Shown in pieces: positions 7,125 to 11,354 of a DNA stretch of 11,354 nt. Position numbers and translations under genes: made by a program. Position 1 is the stretch's first letter; the number at the start of each line of letters is the position of its first letter. The notes under the pieces are model-generated. The model was not told the DNA's origin. It searched no databases and saw only the letters and a list, made by a program, of their open reading frames with translations. The stretch is from DATKMS01 sp035541735 (GTDB taxonomy: Bacteria; Desulfobacterota; Binatia; HRBIN30). The DNA lies in the NCBI GenBank assembly GCA_035541735.1, contig DATKMS010000042.1, forward strand, positions 1 through 11,354, in the 5' to 3' direction.

Positions 7125-8120
7125 GTGGAGTCACGGTCTCTCGGCCGTCGCAGACTGCGGGTGTCACGCATCGGCATGGGCTTGGCCGCGCTCGGCCGGC
7201 CGGGTTACATCAACATCGGGCATGCCGAGGATCTCGCACGGCGCTCCGACGTCGCCGCGATGCAAGCGCACACGCACGCGCTGCTCGACGCTGCCTGGGC
7301 CGCGGGCGTGCGCTACTTTGACGCCGCCCGTTCCTATGGTCGCGCAGAGGAGTTTCTCGCGCGCTGGCTCGCCACACGCCACGTGGCGCCGGCCGCGGTC
7401 GTCGTCGGCTCAAAGTGGGGCTACACCTATACGGCGGATTGGAAGGTCAACGCCGCGCAGCATGAAGTGAAGGAACACTCGGCGACCATGTTGTGCCGGC
7501 AGATCGCCGAAAGCCGTGCGCTGCTCCGGGACCACCTCGATCTGTATCAGATCCATTCGGCGACCTTGGACAGCGGCGTATTGGACAATCAGCCAGTGCT
7601 GCACGAATTGGCACGCCTGCGGGCCGAAGGGTTGGCGATTGGCCTCACCTTGAGCGGCCCGCGACAGGCTGCGACACTCGACAGAGCGATGCAGGTGCGG
7701 GTCGCGGACGAGCCGCTGTTCGACGTCGTGCAGGCGACGTGGAACCTGCTCGAGCCGTCAGCCGGGCCGCTGCTGCAGGCCGCGCATGCTGCCGGGATGG
7801 GGGTGATCGTCAAGGAAGCGCTGGCCAACGGTCGCTTGACCATGCGCAACCGCGATGCCGCTTTTGCTGCGCCGCTCCGGCTGCTCGCGGAGGTCGCGGC
7901 GCAGCGGTCGACGACCGTTGACGCACTCGCTCTGGGCGCTGTCTTGGCGCAGCCGTGGGCCGACGTCGTCCTCGTGGGAGCGGCCACCGTCGAGCAGTTG
8001 CGTTCCAACCTTGCCGCCACTGCGCTGCCGTGGGACGGCGATGTTGCCCAGCGCTTGGCCGTGTTGGTCGAACCCCCACAGCTGTACTGGTCGACGCGTG
8101 GCGGGCTGCCGTGGAACTGA
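7125..8120 (+). CDS. Aldo/keto reductase family oxidoreductase
   Basis: This 331-residue protein is an NADPH-dependent aldo/keto reductase with a TIM barrel. The catalytic tetrad is complete: Asp66 and Tyr71 in YFDAARSYG, Lys97 in VVVGSKWGY, and His144 in LYQIHSA. The N-terminal SLGRRRLRVSRIGMG is the family's beta-hairpin lid, followed by ALGRPGYINIGHAEDL, a sequence I associate with a subgroup of bacterial reductases of unknown substrate. The cofactor end (VLVGAATVEQLRSNL, about 284-298) is also typical. The start is uncertain: the open frame extends upstream to a TTG at 6993, but no ATG is available and those 44 residues look non-coding. The GTG at 7125 places the hairpin at the N-terminus as expected. 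No clear ribosome binding site supports it. The nucleotidyltransferase gene follows 39 bp downstream, so the two may share an operon. Confidence 0.88.
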   Translation: MESRSLGRRRLRVSRIGMGLAALGRPGYINIGHAEDLARRSDVAAMQAHTHALLDAAWAAGVRYFDAARSYGRAEEFLARWLATRHVAPAAVVVGSKWGYTYTADWKVNAAQHEVKEHSATMLCRQIAESRALLRDHLDLYQIHSATLDSGVLDNQPVLHELARLRAEGLAIGLTLSGPRQAATLDRAMQVRVADEPLFDVVQATWNLLEPSAGPLLQAAHAAGMGVIVKEALANGRLTMRNRDAAFAAPLRLLAEVAAQRSTTVDALALGAVLAQPWADVVLVGAATVEQLRSNLAATALPWDGDVAQRLAVLVEPPQLYWSTRGGLPWN

Positions 8121-8159
8121 CTGGGGCGCACCGCTATCAATGGATGGCGGAACAGGCCC

Positions 8160-8903
8160 ATGCTTGACGCCAAAACCGAGAAAGTCATCGCGCAGATCGC
8201 CGAGCAGATGCGGCTCACGTTCGGTTCGCAGCTGGTCAGCCTCGTTCTCTACGGCAGCGCCGCAGGTGAGGACTTCGCGCCCGGACGGTCGGATTTGAAC
8301 TTTGCGATCGTGCTCGAACGGGTCACATTCGCGCAGCTCAAGGCGCTGCACGAGCATTTGCCGGCGTGGCGCAAGCTCGGGGCGGCCACGCCGCTGCTGC
8401 TCGACCGTGGCTTCCTCGAACGTGGCCGCGACGTGTTTCCGGCCGAGTTCCTTGACATCAAAGCGCAGCACCGGGTGCTGTTCGGGGAAGAGGTGTTTGC
8501 GGCACTGCGCATCGATCCGCGCCATCTGCGTTATCAATCCGAGCACGAGGCGCGCAGCAAACTGTTGCGGCTGCGAGCCCTGTACGCCGAGGTGGGTGCC
8601 GACCGCAAACGCCTCGAAGCGCTCCTGCTCGACTCGGTGAAGACCTTCCTGATCATCATGCGCAACGTTCTGCGCGTCCGCGGCGGCGAAGGCCATCCGC
8701 GCTACATGACCGTCCTCGATCACTTCGAACGGCACGTCGGCATTTCTTTTCCGACCATGCGGCAACTGCTGCGCCTTAAGCTCGGCCTGGAACGCGCGGT
8801 TGGCGCCTTGGAAGAGACCTTTGCCGCCTACCTCGATGAAGTCGAACGCTTGGTCGATCTGATTGACCGCAACCTGCCCGAGTCGCCGCCGGCCCACCAT
8901 TGA
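8160..8903 (+). CDS. Nucleotidyltransferase-fold protein with helical C-terminal domain
   Basis: This 247-residue protein begins with a minimal nucleotidyltransferase-like domain. LVLYGSAAGEDFAPGRSDLNFAIVL (positions 27-52, key residues Gly32, Ser33, Asp45, Asn47) corresponds to the GS-x-DxD metal-binding signature, but the second Asp is Asn. A third acidic residue may be Asp99 in AEFLDIK. Residues about 125-240 are almost wholly helical and include R174-x4-H179, which fits the R-x4-6-H motif of HEPN domains; this part could also be a generic antibiotic-nucleotidyltransferase-type helical bundle. The substrate is unknown. It might transfer a nucleotide to a protein or small molecule, or be inactive because of the Asn. 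The ATG at 8160 has only a weak purine stretch upstream. The stop overlaps the TTG start of the TPM gene by 4 bp, which suggests translational coupling and a shared role. Confidence 0.7.
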   Translation: MLDAKTEKVIAQIAEQMRLTFGSQLVSLVLYGSAAGEDFAPGRSDLNFAIVLERVTFAQLKALHEHLPAWRKLGAATPLLLDRGFLERGRDVFPAEFLDIKAQHRVLFGEEVFAALRIDPRHLRYQSEHEARSKLLRLRALYAEVGADRKRLEALLLDSVKTFLIIMRNVLRVRGGEGHPRYMTVLDHFERHVGISFPTMRQLLRLKLGLERAVGALEETFAAYLDEVERLVDLIDRNLPESPPAHH

Positions 8904-9694
8904 ATCACGACCAGCTACGTGCAACGCACGCCGTTGTCGCCGCAATACTGGCGTGCGCCTTGAGCCTCCTGCCGCGGCTGGGCTTCGGAATCGAGCCGAC
9001 GCTGCCGCGACCGCAAGGGTTCGTATCCGACTACGCCGGTGTCGTTGATCCCCCTACGCGGCGCGACCTGGACGGGCTCATCGCGGAGCTGAAGGCGAAG
9101 ACCGGCGCCGAGATCGCCGTAGTCGTGGTGAATTCCACGCAGCCGCTGACGGCGTTCGACTACGCGATGAAGATCGCCGAGTCCTGGAAGCCCGGCGCGC
9201 GCGGCAAGGACAACGGCGTGGTCTTCTTGGTAGCGGTCAAGGACCGCGAGACCTTCATTCTCGCGGGCTATGGGGTCGAAGGTGTGTTGCCCGATGGCAA
9301 GGTCGGCGAAATCCGCGACCGCCTCGTCCTCCCAGCGTTCCGGCGCGGTGATTATGCGGGCGGCATCCGTGCCGGCACCGAGGCCATGGCCGGGAGCATC
9401 GCGGCGGACGCTGGCGTGCGGCTGGATGCCGTGCGGCCGGCGCCACGTCCACCCCGGACACAGCCGACCCTGCTCTCCGCCTTGCTTCTCCTCCTGCTGG
9501 TCATCATATTTCTCGCACTCGCGTCGCGCCTTCCCGCGGGGCCGTTCATCGTGGGTGGACCGGGCACCCGGCGCGGCGGGTTCGGTGGAGGCCCCTCCGG
9601 CGGTTTCGGCGGCGGCTTCGGTGGCGGCGGCGGGGGCTTCGGCGGCTTCGGTGGCGGCGACTTCGGCGGCGGCGGGGCCGGGGGCAAATGGTGA
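8900..9694 (+). CDS. TPM-domain (YgcG-like) membrane protein with Gly-rich tail
   Basis: This 264-residue protein has a signal peptide or anchor at about 8-30. A TPM domain follows at about 38-172 (FVSDYAGVVD, then TGAEIAVVVV, GKDNGVVFLVAVKDR, and YGVEGVLPDGKVGEIRD). Next come a Pro-rich linker, a transmembrane helix at about 190-208, and a C-terminal tail of Gly, Phe and Gly repeats. This is the standard layout of TPM_phosphatase proteins, named after plant TLP18.3. The domain would lie outside the cytoplasmic membrane, possibly in envelope or photosystem-type protein quality control; its enzymatic role in bacteria is unclear. The start is a TTG overlapping the preceding stop codon (TTGA); no ATG or GTG is available before the signal peptide. 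The lemA gene lies 170 bp downstream, in keeping with the frequent TPM-LemA pairing. Confidence 0.88.
   Translation: MNHDQLRATHAVVAAILACALSLLPRLGFGIEPTLPRPQGFVSDYAGVVDPPTRRDLDGLIAELKAKTGAEIAVVVVNSTQPLTAFDYAMKIAESWKPGARGKDNGVVFLVAVKDRETFILAGYGVEGVLPDGKVGEIRDRLVLPAFRRGDYAGGIRAGTEAMAGSIAADAGVRLDAVRPAPRPPRTQPTLLSALLLLLLVIIFLALASRLPAGPFIVGGPGTRRGGFGGGPSGGFGGGFGGGGGGFGGFGGGDFGGGGAGGKW
9575..9690 (+). repeat. Low-complexity GGC-GGC-TTC-GGT repeat coding for the TPM tail
   Basis: Imperfect short repeats built from Gly codons (GGC, GGT, GGA, GGG) and TTC encode the Gly/Phe tail of the TPM protein. The reading frame is kept and synonymous Gly codons vary, so the tail is under coding constraint. Slippage could change its length between strains. 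Confidence 0.7.
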
Positions 9695-9720
9695 CCAAAG
9701 ATTGGTTCAGCAGTACGGAA

Positions 9721-9816
9721 AGAAATGGAAGACAGGAAACAGGAAACCGGACACCGGAAACTGGTCAATTGGTCGGTCTTTCATTTCCGGTCTTCGGTTT
9801 CCTGTTTTCCATCTTC
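9721..9816. repeat. Imperfect palindrome built from a GGAAACN heptad repeat
   Basis: The left arm holds tandem heptads GGAAACA, GGAAACC, GGACACC and GGAAACT at about 9735-9762. The right arm holds the reverse complement. ATGGAAGACAGGAAAC at 9725-9740 pairs with 9797-9812 at 15 of 16 positions, and the remaining pair would be a G-U wobble in RNA. ACCGGAAA at 9753-9760 pairs perfectly with 9784-9791. The loop is 9761-9783. No T-run follows, so it is not a typical intrinsic terminator. It lies between the TPM and lemA genes and may be a dispersed repeat, a processing or mRNA-stabilising hairpin, or a degenerate mobile palindrome. Confidence 0.85.
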
Positions 9817-9852
9817 TTCGTGTCTGATTCCAGATTTGCCGGGTTGCGGTAA

Positions 9853-9859
9853 AGGGGGG
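9853..9859 (+). promoter_or_regulatory. Shine-Dalgarno sequence of lemA
   Basis: An AGGGGGG purine run precedes three closely spaced ATG codons at 9861, 9865 and 9868. Only the last two are in the lemA frame. Spacing is 5 nt to 9865 and 8 nt to 9868, so translation could begin at either in-frame ATG. Confidence 0.6.
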
Positions 9860-9864
9860 CATGC

Positions 9865-10422
9865 ATGATGACGCGCAAAATCGCGACGCTGACGCTCGCG
9901 TGGGTCATTCTGACCACGGCTACGGGCTGCGGGTACAACAAGATGGTGACGATGAAAGAAGCCATCGACGCGGCCTGGGCACAAGTGGAAAACCAGCTGC
10001 AGCGGCGCAACGATCTGATTCCCAACCTGGTGGAGACCACCAAGGGCTACGCCACACACGAGCAGCAGATCTTCACTCGCATTGCCGAGGCGCGCTCGCG
10101 CCTGATTGGTGCCGGCAGCCGCGACGCCAAAATCGATGCCGCCAACGAGCTTGGCTCGGCGCTGTCGCGGCTGTTGGTGATCGCGGAACAGTATCCGGAT
10201 CTCAAGGCGAATCAGCAGTTCGCCCGGCTTTCGGACGAGTTGGCGGGCACCGAGAACCGCATCGCCACTGAGCGGCGCAGGTACAATGAGGCGGTGCGTG
10301 AGTACAACACCTACATCAAGACGATCCCGGCGGCTTTCACGGCCCGTATGTTCGGCTTCAAGGACGAGAAGTATTTCGAGGCGCCCAAAGAGGCACAGCA
10401 GGTTCCGAAAGTGCAGTTCTGA
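9865..10422 (+). CDS. lemA: LemA family lipoprotein
   Basis: This 185-residue protein is a LemA family member. After a short signal sequence (residues 4-21) a Cys at 22 in TATGCGYN could be lipidated, though the lipobox is weak. The long helical bundle follows, with the family signature VENQLQRRNDLIPNLVETTKGYATHEQ at about 42-68. The conserved C-terminal end is YNTYIKTIPAAFTARMFGF then KYFEAP at about 147-176. LemA proteins are small coiled-coil membrane or envelope proteins of unclear biochemical role, frequently encoded beside TPM-domain proteins as here. The length is usual and no defect is seen. The ATG at 9865 or 9868 is used; the protein differs by one Met. The palindrome lies just upstream, so lemA could be expressed separately from TPM. 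Confidence 0.93.
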   Translation: MMTRKIATLTLAWVILTTATGCGYNKMVTMKEAIDAAWAQVENQLQRRNDLIPNLVETTKGYATHEQQIFTRIAEARSRLIGAGSRDAKIDAANELGSALSRLLVIAEQYPDLKANQQFARLSDELAGTENRIATERRRYNEAVREYNTYIKTIPAAFTARMFGFKDEKYFEAPKEAQQVPKVQF

Positions 10423-10477
10423 CGAGCGCGTGACGGTGCCGGGCATGAGTATTTTCTTCTGGCCAAACAAAGACTCG

Positions 10478-10490
10478 GATGTTAGACATC
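10478..10490. repeat. Short inverted repeat GATGT-TAG-ACATC before the lipoprotein gene
   Basis: Two 5-bp arms with a 3-bp centre end 5 nt before the ATG at 10496. This could be a small operator or chance; arms this short occur often at random. A weak TGGCCA (10460-10465) and TAGACA (10483-10488) pair with 17-bp spacing overlaps it and might be a promoter. Confidence 0.2.
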
Positions 10491-10495
10491 GCGCC

Positions 10496-11354
10496 ATGCT
10501 TTCAATGGTGCGCAGAGTTGTACCGTGGGCGGCGGTGTTTGTGCTCGGCGCCTGCGGTGGTGGGGGTGGTTCGTCGTCCCCGGCCCCGCCGCCACCCAAC
10601 CCGTTGTACGTGCGCGTCAGCGGCAAGGACACGAACAGTGGTGCGGACCCGGCCAATGCCCTCCAGACGATCAGCAAGGCGGCGCAGTTGGCCCGCAGTG
10701 GCTATAAGATCTTCGTCGGCCCTGGTACCTACCAAGAAGGCGTGACAACAGTGGCGGTCGGCGTGGCTCCTCAAGGCTTGCAGTTCATCGCCGACGTGAC
10801 CGGTGCCAACACCGGCGATCCACCGGGCCCGGTCCGGCTCGACGGTGCCAGTAGCGGTGCCAGCGCCGGGTTCAACTTGTTCCGCTCACCGGGCAGCCTG
10901 ATCGATGGATTCACGATTATCCGGTTCTCCGACGCCGGTATCGTCATCAAGAACGGTAGCGACGACTTCACCATCCAGAACTGTCTGATCTCCAACAACC
11001 CCGGCTCCGGCGATGGCATCCGGGTGCAGGACTCCGCCAGCGTCCTGGTGTTCAACAACCTGGTCCATAGCAACAGCGGTACCGGCATCACCATCGCGGG
11101 TCAGATTTCCGGATCGCCGGATGCGCGCGTGCTCAGCAACACCATCGTTGGCAATGGGGCTCGCGGCATCGTCATCGGCAACACCAGTGCCGCCTCACCA
11201 CGTGCCCTGGTGCACAACAATATCGTGCAGGGCAACGCGGGCGACGCCAACATCAAGGTGTCTACGAACCCGCGCAGCGATCTGGGATACGACGGCAACT
11301 ACAACCTGGTCTTTCGCGCCACCTACCTGCCCAGCAGCATACAGGGGGCCAACG
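10496..11354 (+). CDS. Beta-helix (DUF1565-like) lipoprotein, cut off at the window end
   Basis: The frame is open from the ATG at 10496 to the right edge, giving the first 286 residues of a longer protein. It begins with a lipoprotein signal sequence and a good lipobox (LGAC, Cys20), followed by a flexible Gly5-Ser3 and Pro-rich linker (21-36). The domain starts with YVRVSGKDTNSGADPANALQTI-type sequence (38-59, DUF1565-like) and VGPGTY at 74-79. Repeated coils follow with IVIKNGSDDFTIQNCLISNN, FNNLVHSNSGTGITI, LSNTIVGNGARGIVIGN and HNNIVQGN segments at 149-247; these are rungs of a right-handed parallel beta helix (PbH1 repeats). Such proteins are exported and often bind or cleave polysaccharide; no catalytic residues can be assigned here. 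An in-frame ATG at 10505 is an alternative start. No Shine-Dalgarno sequence is clear. The true length is unknown. Confidence 0.85.
   Translation, partial: MLSMVRRVVPWAAVFVLGACGGGGGSSSPAPPPPNPLYVRVSGKDTNSGADPANALQTISKAAQLARSGYKIFVGPGTYQEGVTTVAVGVAPQGLQFIADVTGANTGDPPGPVRLDGASSGASAGFNLFRSPGSLIDGFTIIRFSDAGIVIKNGSDDFTIQNCLISNNPGSGDGIRVQDSASVLVFNNLVHSNSGTGITIAGQISGSPDARVLSNTIVGNGARGIVIGNTSAASPRALVHNNIVQGNAGDANIKVSTNPRSDLGYDGNYNLVFRATYLPSSIQGAN

Noticed and set aside
8160..8903. A two-gene MNT-HEPN toxin-antitoxin system
   Set aside because: There is one gene only, the HEPN-like motif is short, and the neighbours are reductase and TPM genes. It is kept as a finding, not as an annotation.
7758..8945. 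A 395-codon open frame on the minus strand opposite the reductase and nucleotidyltransferase genes
   Set aside because: Both plus-strand genes have clear family motifs, and long antisense frames are common in GC-rich coding DNA. The minus-strand translation matches no family I know.
9721..9816. The direct heptads as a CRISPR array
   Set aside because: The units are 7 bp and contiguous, with no spacers.
9721..9820. The heptad palindrome as an intrinsic terminator of the TPM transcript
   Set aside because: The stem is long, but it is followed by CTTCTTCGTG rather than a T-run, and the tandem heptad pattern suggests a repeat element instead.

Overview
The window is a GC-rich bacterial chromosome segment with ten complete protein genes and one gene cut off at the right edge. 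No RNA genes, insertion sequences, CRISPR arrays or prophage genes were seen. Two probable lipoproteins, a membrane-anchored TPM protein and a LemA protein suggest a Gram-negative-type cell. The high GC, frequent GTG/TTG starts and mixed gene content would fit an environmental (soil or groundwater) deltaproteobacterium-like or related lineage. That placement is inference; nothing here fixes the taxon.

Layout. (1) 210-865: a ParD/ParE toxin-antitoxin pair with its own promoter-like sequence; the two genes overlap by 4 bp. (2) 907-1749: a short-chain dehydrogenase/reductase of the retinol-dehydrogenase-like type. (3) 1836-2486: YceH (DUF480), running into (4) 2483-4591 on the minus strand, a HelD/UvrD-like superfamily 1 helicase-type ATPase; the two convergent genes share 4 bp at their stop codons. 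(5) 4666-6993, minus strand, upstream of the helicase: a six-helix membrane histidine kinase with two GAF domains and no response regulator in view. (6) 6994-7124: a divergent intergenic region. (7) 7125-10422, plus strand: aldo/keto reductase, a nucleotidyltransferase-fold protein with a helical C-terminus, a TPM-domain membrane protein with a Gly-rich tail, and a LemA lipoprotein. The nucleotidyltransferase and TPM genes overlap by 4 bp. The TPM and LemA genes are separated by a large imperfect palindrome built from a GGAAACN heptad repeat. (8) 10496 to the window end: the N-terminal 286 residues of a lipoprotein with a right-handed beta-helix (DUF1565-like) domain.

How the genes may work together. 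ParD/ParE is a self-contained unit. The kinase and the HelD-like ATPase lie head-to-tail and could share transcription, though 74 bp separate them. TPM and LemA proteins are frequently encoded together, and the nucleotidyltransferase is tied to TPM by overlapping stop and start codons. That makes nucleotidyltransferase-TPM-LemA the most coherent functional group here. I found no clear new defence or mobile system. The most unusual items are the heptad palindrome, the nucleotidyltransferase with a DxN metal motif and an R-x4-H motif, and the TANNNT hexamers close to the starts of three genes that lack Shine-Dalgarno sequences.
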